Source of the DNA: an uncultured Fluviicola sp.
Lineage (GTDB): Bacteria > Bacteroidota > Bacteroidia > Flavobacteriales > Crocinitomicaceae
Direction: 5' to 3'
DNA: 64,000 nucleotides
Assembly (NCBI RefSeq): GCF_946478805.1
Contig: NZ_CAMLDC010000001.1
Location: forward strand, 186,001-250,000
Part shown: positions 35,369 to 44,731 of the stretch, piece by piece
Numbering within the stretch: the first letter of the stretch is position 1
Layout of the letters: each line of letters opens with the position of its first letter
Notes under the pieces: generated by a model
What the model was told of the DNA's origin: nothing
Database searches by the model: none
The model's input: only the letters and a program-made list of their open reading frames with translations
Position numbers and translations under genes: made by a program

Positions 35369-36121
35369 TTAATGAGCAAATTCTGCTTTAATCCAGTCGT
35401 AACCTTTTTCTTCCAGTTCGAGAGCCAATTCTTTCGGACCTGATTTTACAATTTGGCCATCATAAAGTACATGGACGAAATCAGGTACAATGTAATCCAA
35501 TAAGCGCTGATAGTGTGTAATGACCACGGTTGCGTTTTTATCCGATTTCAAGGTGTTTACACCATTCGCAACAATGCGAAGAGCATCAATATCCAGTCCT
35601 GAATCGGTTTCGTCCAAAATTGCAAGTTTCGGATCCAACATCGCCATTTGGAAAATTTCGTTGCGTTTTTTCTCACCACCTGAAAAACCTTCATTTACTG
35701 ATCGGGAAGCTAATTTAGCATCCAATTCCACGATAGCTGATTTTTCTTTTACCAATGCCATGAAATCTTTTGCTGAAATCTGTGGTTCGCCCCGATACTC
35801 GCGAATTTCATTTAATGCAGTGCGCAAAAAATTGATGTTCGAAACTCCAGGGATTTCAACAGGATATTGAAATGCCAGAAACAAACCTTCTCTTGCGCGA
35901 TCTTCTGTTGCCATCTCAAGCAAATCAGCTCCATCAAACGCAACTGAGCCGGCCGTGATTTCGTATTCTTCACGTCCCGCTAATACACTTGCCAAGGTAC
36001 TTTTTCCGGCACCGTTCGGTCCCATGATAGCGTGTACTTCTCCGGCTTTCACTTCCAGGTTCAATCCTTTCAGGATTTCTTTTCCGTCAATCGACGCGTG
36101 TAAATTTGTGATCTTTAACAT
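35369..36121 (-). CDS. sufC: Fe-S assembly ATPase SufC
   Basis: ABC-type ATPase powering the SufBCD scaffold. 250 aa from MLKITNLHASI at 36121, the standard SufC start; an upstream ATG at 36151 would add ten atypical residues. Walker A GPNGAGKST (34-42), signature FSGGEKKR (146-153) and Walker B LAILDETDSGLD (166-177) are intact. It ends seven bases before sufD. Confidence 0.95.
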   Translation of the reverse strand: MLKITNLHASIDGKEILKGLNLEVKAGEVHAIMGPNGAGKSTLASVLAGREEYEITAGSVAFDGADLLEMATEDRAREGLFLAFQYPVEIPGVSNINFLRTALNEIREYRGEPQISAKDFMALVKEKSAIVELDAKLASRSVNEGFSGGEKKRNEIFQMAMLDPKLAILDETDSGLDIDALRIVANGVNTLKSDKNATVVITHYQRLLDYIVPDFVHVLYDGQIVKSGPKELALELEEKGYDWIKAEFAH

Positions 36122-36151
36122 ACCTATTAATTCATTTACCACCCTCCTCAA

Positions 36152-36197
36152 TCCTCCCTCAAGGGAGGAAGTTTTTTAATTCCCCTTTTGGAGGGGA
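36152..36197. repeat. Paired GGGAGG/CCTCCC hairpins between sufC and sufB
   Basis: Two hairpins, TCCTCCCT-CA-AGGGAGGA and TCCCCT-TTTGG-AGGGGA, lie in the only long gap (104 bases) of the sufABCD unit. They resemble the intergenic CCTCCCTCAAGGGAGG repeats common in Bacteroidota. They could stabilise or partly terminate the mRNA between sufB and sufC. Confidence 0.5.
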
Positions 36198-36225
36198 TAA
36201 AGAGAGAGGACTTTTCCTAATTATT

Positions 36226-37671
36226 TTATCCTACCGATCCTTCTAAACTGATCGTTAATAATTTTTGTGCTTCAACGGCAAATTCCATTGGTAGCTGGTT
36301 CAAAACTTCCTTGCAATATCCGTTTACAATCAAACTGATTGCTTTTTCTTCGGAGATTCCTCGTTGCAAACAATAGAAAATCTGATCTTCCCCGATTTTT
36401 GAAGTGGTTGCCTCGTGTTCAATTTTGGCACTTGGGTTTTTACATTCAATATATGGGAAGGTATGGGCGCCGCACTCATCGGTCATCAATAAAGAATCGC
36501 ATTGAGAGAAATTACGCGCATTGTGAGCGTTTTTATGAATTTGAACTAATCCGCGATAAGAGTTATGCGATTTTCCAGCTGAAATTCCTTTAGAGATGAT
36601 GGTACTTTTGGTGTTTTTCCCTAAATGGATCATCTTTGTTCCGGTATCTGCCTGCTGAAAATTATTAGTAACAGCAACGGAGTAAAATTCACCGATAGAA
36701 TTATCCCCTTTCAGGATACACGATGGATATTTCCAAGTCACTGCTGAACCTGTCTCAACTTGCGTCCAGGAAATTTTCGCATTTGTTTCACAAATACCAC
36801 GTTTCGTTACGAAATTGAAAACACCTCCTTGTCCATTCTTATCACCGGGATACCAGTTTTGAACAGTGGAGTATTTGATTTCGGCATCTTTCAATGCAAC
36901 TAACTCGACAACAGCGGCGTGCAGTTGGTTTTCATCACGTTGAGGAGCTGTGCAGCCCTCTAAGTAAGAAACATATGAACCTTCATCTGCAATAACTAAA
37001 GTGCGTTCAAATTGGCCAGTATTTGCTTCATTGATCCGGAAGTAAGTAGACAATTCCATCGGGCATCTCACTCCTTTCGGAATGTAGCAGAAAGAACCGT
37101 CTGTAAATACTGCGGAATTCAGTGCGGCATAGAAGTTATCAGTTGCCGGTACCACAGATCCCATATATTGTTTTACCAATTCGGGATGTTCCTGAACCGC
37201 TTCAGAGAAAGAACAGAAAATAATTCCCAATTCTTTCAATTTGGATTTGAAGCTTGTCGCAACCGAAACGGAATCCATTACAAAATCTACGGCAACTCCG
37301 GTTAAACGCTGTTGCTCCTCTAATGAAATTCCCAATTTTGCCATGGTTTCTTTCATCTCCGGATCTACATCATCCCAACTTTCATATTTTTTGGTTTGCT
37401 TCGGAGCCGCATAATAAGAGATTCCTTGGAAATCCGGTTTTGGATATGAGATATGTGCCCAAGAAGGCTCAGTCATTTCCGACCAGATCTGATAGCATTT
37501 CAATCGGTATTCCAATAACCACTCCGGTTCTTCCTTTTTTGCAGAAATGAATCGGATAATGTCTTCGTTCAATCCAAGCGGAGCTCTATCCGATTCGATA
37601 TCAGTTGTAAAACCGAATTTGTATTCCGAATTTTCTAAATCCTTCGCTAAATCGTTTTCAGTGTAACCCAT
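36226..37671 (-). CDS. sufB: Fe-S cluster assembly protein SufB
   Basis: Scaffold subunit on which clusters are built with sulfur from SufS/SufE. 481 aa, the usual length. Conserved stretches include [69 protein letters not shown] and [29 protein letters not shown] sequence near the C-terminus. It is separated from sufA by 18 bases and from sufC by the hairpin-bearing gap. Confidence 0.95.
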   Translation of the reverse strand: MGYTENDLAKDLENSEYKFGFTTDIESDRAPLGLNEDIIRFISAKKEEPEWLLEYRLKCYQIWSEMTEPSWAHISYPKPDFQGISYYAAPKQTKKYESWDDVDPEMKETMAKLGISLEEQQRLTGVAVDFVMDSVSVATSFKSKLKELGIIFCSFSEAVQEHPELVKQYMGSVVPATDNFYAALNSAVFTDGSFCYIPKGVRCPMELSTYFRINEANTGQFERTLVIADEGSYVSYLEGCTAPQRDENQLHAAVVELVALKDAEIKYSTVQNWYPGDKNGQGGVFNFVTKRGICETNAKISWTQVETGSAVTWKYPSCILKGDNSIGEFYSVAVTNNFQQADTGTKMIHLGKNTKSTIISKGISAGKSHNSYRGLVQIHKNAHNARNFSQCDSLLMTDECGAHTFPYIECKNPSAKIEHEATTSKIGEDQIFYCLQRGISEEKAISLIVNGYCKEVLNQLPMEFAVEAQKLLTISLEGSVG

Positions 37672-37689
37672 CTAAATTCTGTACTATTG

Positions 37690-38013
37690 TTATAATGAGA
37701 AAGATTCCCCGCAACCGCAAGTTCTTCCAGCATTTGGGTTTGAAAAAATAAATCCTTTTCCATTCAAACCACCGGAGAAATCCAAAGTGGTTCCGATAAG
37801 GTATAAAAAGCTCTTCTTGTCAACAACAACCTTAATTCCGTTGTCTTCAAAAGTCTTGTCGTCTGCGTGTTCCTGATTGTCAAATGTAAGTTGGTACATC
37901 AATCCGGAGCAACCTCCTCCTTCAACACCAACTCGTATGAAATAGCCTGCTTTTCCTTCGTCTTCCATTAAACGAATGGCTTGTTTTTTTGCCTGTTCTG
38001 TTACTGTAATCAT
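37690..38013 (-). CDS. sufA: HesB/IscA-family A-type Fe-S carrier (SufA)
   Basis: 107 aa from MITVTEQAKKQAIRL at 38013; an open frame reaching 38085 would run through the promoter and is rejected. The three cluster-binding cysteines are Cys35 (GGGCSGL), Cys99 and Cys101 (RTCGCGESF). It carries Fe-S clusters from the SufBCD scaffold to target proteins. It is the first gene of sufA-B-C-D, behind a promoter with an operator-like repeat. Confidence 0.92.
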   Translation of the reverse strand: MITVTEQAKKQAIRLMEDEGKAGYFIRVGVEGGGCSGLMYQLTFDNQEHADDKTFEDNGIKVVVDKKSFLYLIGTTLDFSGGLNGKGFIFSNPNAGRTCGCGESFSL

Positions 38014-38071
38014 GACAAGTATGTTGTATTCTTTATTTAGATTAATTTTAAATAAAGCTGTATTTCGTTGA

Positions 38072-38102
38072 CAAAAATACCACATTTATGGTATAGGTGC
38101 AA
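38072..38102 (-). promoter_or_regulatory. Promoter of sufABCD with overlapping inverted repeat
   Basis: On the minus strand TTG (38100-38102), a 20-base spacer and TATTTTTG (38072-38079) fit the Bacteroidota -33/-7 pattern. ATACCA-N6-TGGTAT (38077-38094) overlaps the -7 element and the spacer, a good place for a repressor. The leader is about 55 bases. Confidence 0.55.
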
Positions 38103-38286
38103 TAAAAAGACAAAGATTATTGATTGTCTCTGTTATTTTATATTAAATCATTCAAAATGGATGCAATACTCCTAAAATAATGGAGTTTGGAAATTCCTTT
38201 TTTTAAACGTTCGAAATTACCGGGATGCTTGATTTATCAAGGTCTTTCGTAAATATTCGTCAATCAGACATAATCAGCTTTCACAG
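38103..38286. other. Intergenic stretch upstream of an orphan terminator
   Basis: No supportable protein gene on either strand. An ACTCC/GGAGT hairpin followed by a run of seven T occurs at about 38167-38206. The stretch ends at a strong plus-strand terminator although no plus-strand gene lies upstream, so an unannotated short transcript is possible. Confidence 0.35.
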
Positions 38287-38324
38287 CCTCGTTTTCAAAG
38301 CTCAAAAACGAGGCTTGTTTTTCT
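38287..38324 (+). terminator. Orphan rho-independent terminator
   Basis: GCCTCGTTTT and its complement (10 bp) around a 9-base loop, then TTGTTTTT. The only neighbouring upstream gene (sufA) is on the other strand and points away. Confidence 0.75.
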
Positions 38325-38355
38325 GAAACCCCAATGAAAATAAGGAGTTTACAGC

Positions 38356-38383
38356 TTGATATATCAACGAAAAAAAACGTTGA
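38356..38383. promoter_or_regulatory. Overlapping palindromes before the adhesin cassette
   Basis: TTGATATATCAA (38356-38367) is a perfect 12-base palindrome. It overlaps a second repeat TCAACG-N8-CGTTGA (38364-38383). They lie about 80-105 bases before the start at 38463 and could be an operator. Confidence 0.3.
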
Positions 38384-38462
38384 AAGGGTGCAACTTTTCA
38401 AAAATACCTTTCGTTTTGTTATTGCTGAAGCAGCCGATTAATATTGTTATACCGATACTAAA

Positions 38463-38777
38463 ATGAAAAAATTAATTCTTTTTGGTTTATATGCCTGCGT
38501 TTCGCCAGCATTATGCCATTCACAATCAAATACGACTCAATTGCCAAATGGCGTAATTGTTCACCAGGCCCAAGGGGTTGAAAAAATAACGGAACCGAAA
38601 AAAGAGGAACCTGTCCGTATTCGAACAATTCAGGATTGGAATCTTCCGGAATGTATGGATGCTTTGGCACATGTAGAGATGAAATTGTCCCATACCACTT
38701 TAACTGATCGTGAGTATTATCTAAATGAGAAAGCGCTGATTACTAAAAGAATGAACGAACTTAAATCATCCAATTAG
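38463..38777 (+). CDS. Small secreted protein preceding a T9SS type B adhesin
   Basis: 104 aa. Signal peptide MKKLILFGLYACVSPALCHSQ. The mature protein is charged; the C-terminal half (WNLPECMDALAHVEMKLSH...EYYLNEKALITKRMNEL) looks helical, possibly coiled coil. No family is recognised. It ends two bases before the adhesin at 38780. The same arrangement, with an unrelated-looking small protein, occurs at 44732/45019, so these could be accessory subunits or chaperones of the adhesins (inference). Confidence 0.6.
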   Translation: MKKLILFGLYACVSPALCHSQSNTTQLPNGVIVHQAQGVEKITEPKKEEPVRIRTIQDWNLPECMDALAHVEMKLSHTTLTDREYYLNEKALITKRMNELKSSN

Positions 38778-38779
38778 TC

Positions 38780-40942
38780 ATGAAAAAGTTATTAATTCTT
38801 CTTGCTTTAGCAAGTTCAGTATATGGTCATGCGCAGTTGGTCCCAAATGGTAATTCCGGATCTTCCATGACCTCTTATACGAATGGTGCTCCGAATGATC
38901 CGATTTACATCTGGTGTGGAACGACACTCGGTGCACAACAAGGAAGTCTAACAGCTACTCCAACAAGTGGAGTGGGACCATTTACCTTTAACTGGTTTTA
39001 TCACGATCAGGGAACTTCTTCCTGGCAATCCTTATCCAATGAGTCCGGAGTGAGTACTTCCGCCATATCGAATCTTGCAAGCGATGGTTATCGTGTGGAA
39101 ATCCGTGATGCTTCGAATGCGGTAACGGATTGTTATGTAGCCTGGGTTTGGAATCTGAATACAGAAGTTACGGCATCAAGTTCTTTATCGAACTGTAATA
39201 ATGCTTCTTTGTCTTCCACAGTAAATACTACAGGATCTTTTTCTTATTACAATCCACCACCACCACAGTCCCTAATCAATGTAAATACGCAAATTCAAGT
39301 TTGCTTTGACGCGACTCATACGTTCGTTTCGGATTTGGCTTTCTATTTGGTCGGACCTCCGGCATGCGGTTCACCAACTATTTTGCTTAGCCCGAATCCG
39401 GGAGCTAATGGCCAGGGATCAGTTTGTAACAGCGGAGATAATATTAGCGGTCTTTGTTTTACAAATTCCGGTGGAGGGAATTTAGATGTTTGTTCATCAA
39501 GTACCCCTTTGACTGGGACGTATTCGAGCTATGGTCTAACCAATTCAACTATCGATTGGTCAAGTTTAATAGGTTGCAATGCTGCGGCAGGTGGTTGGGC
39601 TGTTCAGATTTATGATTGTATTGGAGCGGATGTCGGGTCGTTGACGAATGCTCAAATCACGTTTTCAAATCTGACATCTATTTGTGGATCGCCGACTTCT
39701 ATCGGATATGGTTCCGGAGCAATCAACTCTGCAATTAATGACAATTCATGTACGGCAGCTTCCGCATCTATTTTTCAGGTTCCTGTATCAACTGTTTTAA
39801 CTACTCCGATTACCATTATGGCTAATACAACTTTATTTTGGACCGGTCCGGGAGTTTCAAATCCTACCTCTGCAAACACATCCGCCGGTGGTTTGCCTCC
39901 GGGAGTTTCAACTTTTACAATCGTAGCTACAACATCTTATGAGAGTACAACCTGTGAATCGTTACCTGCTTCCACAAGTGTGAATGTCATTTATCCTGTC
40001 GTTGATGCAGGATCCGACCAAACAATTTGCATGGGTCAATCCGTGATACTCTCGGGTTCGGGAGCCCAAACATACGCTTGGGATAATGGAGTAACGAATG
40101 GAGTAGCGTTTACTCCAAGCTCTACCGCAACTTATACTGTAACCGGAACTGCTGCAAATGGATGTACCGATACGGATCAGGTAACAGTGACAGTGAATCA
40201 ACAACCGACAGTTACTGCAGGTTCGGATCAGACGATTTGTCTTGGAATGCCAATCACACTGTCCGGATCAGGAGCGCAAACCTATATCTGGAGTAGCGGT
40301 GTTACAAATAATGTGTCTTTCACACCGGCTGGCACGCAGACTTATACGGTTATCGGGACTGATGGTAATGGATGTAAGGATACGAGTGAGGTTACAATAA
40401 CTGTAGTTCCGGCACCGGTTTCTTCACTGAGCTCTGATATTTCTTCCGGAATTCCTGTTTTGACCGTGGAGTTTTATAATAACAGTACAAATGCAACTAA
40501 TTATTCATTTGACTATGGAAACGGGCAGTCTTTTCAGACATCCAATCTGTCTTATCATCCAATTGTCAATTATAACTCGGCAGGTGTATATACTGTTGTG
40601 CTGACTGCTAGTAACGGAATTTGTTACGATACATCCACTGTGGTAATAACTGTTTTTTACAATCCTCTGATTGTAACTGTACCGAATATTTTCACTCCTG
40701 ATGGTGATGGTATTAATGATCAATTCTTCATTGCTCTTGAAAATGCTACATCTTTGGATGTTACTATTGTAAACAGATGGGGAAACAAAATAGCTTCTTA
40801 CTCCGGAATTAATGGTTTCTGGGACGGAAGAGTGAATGGAAACTTAGCAGATGAGGGAGTCTATTTCTATAACTATACGGCGACCGGATTGGATGGCACC
40901 ACTCAAACCGGACAAGGAAATGTAGAGTTGATAAGAAATTAG
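38780..40942 (+). CDS. Secreted T9SS type B adhesin with P-domain-like and Ig-like repeats
   Basis: 720 aa. Signal peptide MKKLLILLALASSVYGHAQ. An SprB/Ig-like segment (about 30-135) is followed by a region resembling the proprotein-convertase P-domain (INVNTQIQVCFDATHTFVSDLAFYLVGPP ... GGWAVQIYDCIGADVGSLTNAQITFSN, about 165-310). Two 70-residue Ig-like repeats (VDAGSDQTICMGQSVILSG; VTAGSDQTICLGMPITLSG) come next, then a PKD-like segment (NYSFDYGNGQS) and a type B sorting domain (PNIFTPDGDGIND, VNRWGNKI, WDGRVNG). The repeat family is shared with the genes at 41070 and 45019. Confidence 0.82.
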   Translation: MKKLLILLALASSVYGHAQLVPNGNSGSSMTSYTNGAPNDPIYIWCGTTLGAQQGSLTATPTSGVGPFTFNWFYHDQGTSSWQSLSNESGVSTSAISNLASDGYRVEIRDASNAVTDCYVAWVWNLNTEVTASSSLSNCNNASLSSTVNTTGSFSYYNPPPPQSLINVNTQIQVCFDATHTFVSDLAFYLVGPPACGSPTILLSPNPGANGQGSVCNSGDNISGLCFTNSGGGNLDVCSSSTPLTGTYSSYGLTNSTIDWSSLIGCNAAAGGWAVQIYDCIGADVGSLTNAQITFSNLTSICGSPTSIGYGSGAINSAINDNSCTAASASIFQVPVSTVLTTPITIMANTTLFWTGPGVSNPTSANTSAGGLPPGVSTFTIVATTSYESTTCESLPASTSVNVIYPVVDAGSDQTICMGQSVILSGSGAQTYAWDNGVTNGVAFTPSSTATYTVTGTAANGCTDTDQVTVTVNQQPTVTAGSDQTICLGMPITLSGSGAQTYIWSSGVTNNVSFTPAGTQTYTVIGTDGNGCKDTSEVTITVVPAPVSSLSSDISSGIPVLTVEFYNNSTNATNYSFDYGNGQSFQTSNLSYHPIVNYNSAGVYTVVLTASNGICYDTSTVVITVFYNPLIVTVPNIFTPDGDGINDQFFIALENATSLDVTIVNRWGNKIASYSGINGFWDGRVNGNLADEGVYFYNYTATGLDGTTQTGQGNVELIRN

Positions 40943-40964
40943 CAGGATAAACAAATAGAAATTT

Positions 40965-41011
40965 AAAGGTGTGCAGATATTGATATCCAATGATTTGCAT
41001 ACCTTTTTTTT
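40965..41011 (+). terminator. Rho-independent terminator
   Basis: An 11-bp stem (AAAGGTGTGCA with TGCATACCTTT, one G-T pair) closes over a loop with an inner GATAT/ATATC pair and runs into eight T. Confidence 0.82.
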
Positions 41012-41069
41012 GAAATGCAACCTTTTTTTCATATCTTCGTTTACACTACGTTACTTATTGCTACTAAAT

Positions 41070-44000
41070 ATGAAACTTACTACTACTCTGATAGGGATCC
41101 TGTCAGTATTTTCGACGGCTCTAGCTCAATTTCCGGGATGTCCGAGTGTGGATGCGGGAGCAGATCAGACTCTTACTTGTAATCAGCCATGCGCAACACT
41201 GAATGCGGTTCCGTTTCATGCAGGTGCTACAACGACTTATACGGTAGCTTCGATTCCTCATACACCACCAATTGCATATAATCAGGCAGGTGGAACAGGG
41301 GTTTCAGTAGGTACCGATGATGTTTGGAGTCCTCAAATTACATTACCGTTTACCTTTTGTTATTATGGTCAATCATATACAAGTTGTAAAATTGGATCGA
41401 ATGGCTCCATTAAATTTGGAACATATGCCCCAACCAGCCAACCCTGGTCATTTACTGCTTCATGTCCCTCAACAAGTCTGACAACAGCTGGTGATGTCTT
41501 TGGGATTTATCATGATATTGACCCATCCTATGGTGGAACTGTGAAATGGTATGTTGTAGGATCGGCTCCATGTAGGATATTTGTAGTATCCTATAATGGG
41601 TTGCCCCACTATTCGTCCTCTTGTAATAACAGTGTTTTCTCAACATTTATGATGGTATTATATGAAACCACGAATGTGATAGACGTTTATGTCAACAATA
41701 AAGGGTTATGTTCCAGTTGGAATGGGGGTGCAGCAATTATAGGGATTCAAAATCCGGCCGGTACGGCTGGAATTGCGGCCCCTAACAGAAATACCACACC
41801 AAATTGGACAGTTTCGACACCTGAAGGATGGCGCTTTACTCCAAACGGAGCACCGATTTACACGACTGAATGGTTCCAAGGAGGAACGAGTATAGGCACC
41901 GGAACCACGGTAAACGTTTGCCCTACAGCAACTACAACATATACTGCTCAAGTGACTTATACAGCTTGTGATGGAACGGTGATTGTCAAGACTGACAATA
42001 TGATTGTTTCTCCTGATCCTTCAACTCCTTCCGGAAATGAAATTGCTTCAACACCCCCTTCTTGTGCCGGGGCAACGGGTAGTTTCGAGGTCCAGGGAAC
42101 CGGTGGTGCAGGTGGTTATCAATATTCGATTGATAACGGAGTAACCTGGCAAGTGAGCGGAGTGTTTACAAACCTTGCTGCAGGTAATTATACTATTTTG
42201 GTTCAGGATATGAATGGCTGTCAAGGAAGTATTGCTGCAACTGTTGGTCCGTCAAGTACAATTGATCTAACATTGGCAAGCAGCACGGATGTTTCTTGTA
42301 ATGGTGGTTCAAACGGTTCGGCTGTAACAGCTATTTCAGGTGGGCAAATTCCATATACATACACATTAAACGGCGGGTCGACTCAATCCGGTGGCACTTA
42401 TTCGAACTTAACTGCGGGTAATTATACTATTGAAGTGACAGACGCGAACGGATGCACGGATACTCAACCTGTAACTATTACACAACCGACGGCTGTAACA
42501 ATTTCTTTTGTGTCGGCAACAGATGCGAGTTGCTCCGGGAGTGATGGAAGCTTAACGGTATCCGGATCCGGAGGGACCGGGACATTGCATTATTCTTCGA
42601 ATGGAGGAGCATCACAAACCAGCCCGACATTTAACAATGTAGCTGGTGGAACCTATACGATCCAAGTTGTTGACGATAACGGTTGTCCTGCATCCGTGCC
42701 GGCTATAGTGGGTATTGTAAACAACTTGACGGCTCTTTTAATAGGTAATCAAGATGTATCCTGCAATGGATTAAGTGATGGAAGTGCACAACTTGGAGGC
42801 GCAGGAACTCCGTTGCCGTATACTTATTCTCCTGTAGGAGGTTCTCCTCAGGTATCGAATACATTTACAAGTTTAGCAGTAGGAACATATAACTATGTTG
42901 TCACAGACGGGAATAATTGTCACGATACAATTTCAGTTACAATTGCCCAACCTACTCCTGTTAACGTGACTACGAATACACCATTGTCTACATGTGCTGG
43001 TGGTAGCGTCACTATGAATGCCCAGGCGACGGGAGGAAATGGATGGTATGTTTTCACATGGAGTAATTCATTACCAAACGGGTCAAGCAATACCGTTAGT
43101 CCGGCTGGGACAACAAATTATACGGTTACTGCAACAGACGCGAACGGATGTGCTGCAAATTCAACCATTCAAGTAACGGTGAATCCGAATCCGCCAATTA
43201 ATGCCGGGACTGATCAGGCAGTCTGTATAGGGGGGGCAGTGGTGCTAAGCGGTTCGGGAGTACAATCTTATACCTGGAATAATGGCGTTTCAAATGGTGT
43301 TTCATTTACACCGGCTTCTACACAAACTTATACGGTTACAGGAATAGATGCTAACGGTTGTCAGGGATCAGATCAAGTAGTTGTTACCGTAAACCCCCTT
43401 CCTGCGGTTGATGCGGGGGCGGTGCAAACCGTTTGCCAGGGGACTTCTGTAACATTGAATGGTTCAGGGGCGGTTTCTTATACCTGGAATAATGGAGTGA
43501 CAAATGGTATTTCGTTTATTGCAAGTTCCACACAGACATATACAGTAACAGGGACTAACGCGAACGGATGTACGAACACGGATCAGGTAACGATAACGGT
43601 GAATCTGCCTTCTCCTGTTAATGCAGGAATTGATCAGTCCGTTTGTCAGGGTGGATCAGTAACATTAACTGGAACCGGAACTCAAACATATAGCTGGAAT
43701 AATGGGGTTACGAATGGAATAGCATTTACACCCGGGTCCACACAAACGTATACAGTAACCGGTACGGATATAAATGGTTGTCAAAGTACAGACCAAGTAG
43801 TTGTAACAATAAATCCGCTTCCAAATGTGAATGCAGGTGCTGATCAATCTATCTGTATTGGAGGTGCAGTGACTCTTTCAGGCTCAGGAGCTCAGACATA
43901 TGTTTGGAATAATGGAGTTACAAACGGAATATCATTTACTCCCGGATTTACTCAAACATATACGGTTACCGGAACAGATATAAATGGCTGTGTAAATACA

Positions 44001-44558
44001 GATCAGGTTACAGTTACAATTGTTCCTTTGCCTATTGCAGTTGTTTCTGCTGATATCACAGAAGGATTCCCGGCCCTGACGGTGAATTTCGATAATAATT
44101 CTTTGAATGCGACCAGCTATAACTGGTCCTTTGGGAATGGGGCACAGGCAAATTCAAATAATACGTCCGGAGAGCAATATGTTTACACAAACCCAGGTGA
44201 ATACCTGGTGATTTTGACTGCTGCGAATGGCTTATGTACGGATACGGACAGCTTATTGATAACGGTTAATCCGCTTCCGGATCCAATTGTAATGGTACCA
44301 AATATCTTTACTCCGAATGGAGATAATAATAATGATACATTCTTCATTACCGTTAGTTACGTAAAGTCTGTTAAAGTGACTATCGTGAACCGCTGGGGAG
44401 ACAAAATGTGCATGTACGACAATGTCCAAGGTTATTGGGACGGTAGCTGGAATGGAAACATAGCTTCAGAAGGGGTTTATTTCTTTACGTATGAAATCGA
44501 AGGTGTTAACGGGAAGGTGCTTACAGGCCAGGGAGATATCCAACTGATAAGAAATTAA
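41070..44558 (+). CDS. Giant secreted T9SS type B adhesin with SprB and four Ig-like repeats
   Basis: 1162 aa from ATG 41070 (signal peptide MKLTTTLIGILSVFSTALAQ); a longer frame to 40971 would begin in the terminator. After a short cysteine segment comes a nidogen-like/globular region (IPYNQAGG-like, WSPQITLPFTFCYYGQ ... GWRFTPNG, about 60-280). SprB-type repeats follow (GGYQYSIDNGVTWQ, YTILVQDMNGCQGS, about 350-700). Then four 70-residue Ig-like units (about 710-990; DNA about 43195-44035), a PKD-like segment (YNWSFGNGAQ) and a type B sorting domain (PNIFTPNGDNNND, VNRWGDKM, WDGSWNG). SprB repeats are known from the mobile gliding adhesin SprB. Confidence 0.82.
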   Translation: MKLTTTLIGILSVFSTALAQFPGCPSVDAGADQTLTCNQPCATLNAVPFHAGATTTYTVASIPHTPPIAYNQAGGTGVSVGTDDVWSPQITLPFTFCYYGQSYTSCKIGSNGSIKFGTYAPTSQPWSFTASCPSTSLTTAGDVFGIYHDIDPSYGGTVKWYVVGSAPCRIFVVSYNGLPHYSSSCNNSVFSTFMMVLYETTNVIDVYVNNKGLCSSWNGGAAIIGIQNPAGTAGIAAPNRNTTPNWTVSTPEGWRFTPNGAPIYTTEWFQGGTSIGTGTTVNVCPTATTTYTAQVTYTACDGTVIVKTDNMIVSPDPSTPSGNEIASTPPSCAGATGSFEVQGTGGAGGYQYSIDNGVTWQVSGVFTNLAAGNYTILVQDMNGCQGSIAATVGPSSTIDLTLASSTDVSCNGGSNGSAVTAISGGQIPYTYTLNGGSTQSGGTYSNLTAGNYTIEVTDANGCTDTQPVTITQPTAVTISFVSATDASCSGSDGSLTVSGSGGTGTLHYSSNGGASQTSPTFNNVAGGTYTIQVVDDNGCPASVPAIVGIVNNLTALLIGNQDVSCNGLSDGSAQLGGAGTPLPYTYSPVGGSPQVSNTFTSLAVGTYNYVVTDGNNCHDTISVTIAQPTPVNVTTNTPLSTCAGGSVTMNAQATGGNGWYVFTWSNSLPNGSSNTVSPAGTTNYTVTATDANGCAANSTIQVTVNPNPPINAGTDQAVCIGGAVVLSGSGVQSYTWNNGVSNGVSFTPASTQTYTVTGIDANGCQGSDQVVVTVNPLPAVDAGAVQTVCQGTSVTLNGSGAVSYTWNNGVTNGISFIASSTQTYTVTGTNANGCTNTDQVTITVNLPSPVNAGIDQSVCQGGSVTLTGTGTQTYSWNNGVTNGIAFTPGSTQTYTVTGTDINGCQSTDQVVVTINPLPNVNAGADQSICIGGAVTLSGSGAQTYVWNNGVTNGISFTPGFTQTYTVTGTDINGCVNTDQVTVTIVPLPIAVVSADITEGFPALTVNFDNNSLNATSYNWSFGNGAQANSNNTSGEQYVYTNPGEYLVILTAANGLCTDTDSLLITVNPLPDPIVMVPNIFTPNGDNNNDTFFITVSYVKSVKVTIVNRWGDKMCMYDNVQGYWDGSWNGNIASEGVYFFTYEIEGVNGKVLTGQGDIQLIRN
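43195..44035 (+). repeat. Four tandem 210-base repeats coding Ig-like units
   Basis: Each unit codes (V/I)(D/N)AG..Q.(V/I)C.G..V.L.G.G...Y.WNNGV.NG..F....TQTYTVTG...NGC...DQV..T. The period is about 210 bases. DNA similarity is high enough for slippage or recombination with the copies at 40003-40420 and 46045-47089. Confidence 0.75.
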
Positions 44559-44567
44559 AATAGAATG

Positions 44568-44602
44568 GGTGTGTTGGTTGTTAATATTCAAACCAACGCA
44601 CC
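44568..44602 (+). terminator. Probable rho-independent terminator
   Basis: A 12-bp stem GGTGTGTTGGTT / AACCAACGCACC (one G-T pair) with an 11-base loop. Only a weak T stretch (TATTTG) follows. Confidence 0.6.
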
Positions 44603-44664
44603 TATTTGCGTTAAAAGTGTTGATTTATTGAGTGTTATGTTTTTTTTCTTGAAATATAAATTCA

Positions 44665-44672
44665 TAAATTTG
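44665..44672 (+). promoter_or_regulatory. -7 promoter element
   Basis: TAAATTTG, a perfect TAnnTTTG match, 59 bases before the start at 44732. A GGGCGATT/AATCACCC imperfect hairpin lies in the leader (about 44689-44710). Confidence 0.4.
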
Positions 44673-44731
44673 ATTACTAATACATTGAGGGCGATTTAAA
44701 TAATCACCCGATTTTACTTACTACTACTAAT

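Noticed and set aside
38014..38085. N-terminal extension of SufA
   Set aside because: It would place the promoter and inverted repeat inside the gene; family members start at MITVTEQAKK.
41016..41042. GCAACC...ATATCTTCG before the adhesin at 41070 as an ECF site
   Set aside because: The spacer is about six bases too short and the first box lacks TTC; TTG-N19-TATCTTCG reads better as a housekeeping promoter.
40971..41069. N-terminal extension of the adhesin at 41070
   Set aside because: It begins inside the terminator hairpin of the previous gene; the signal peptide starts at 41070.
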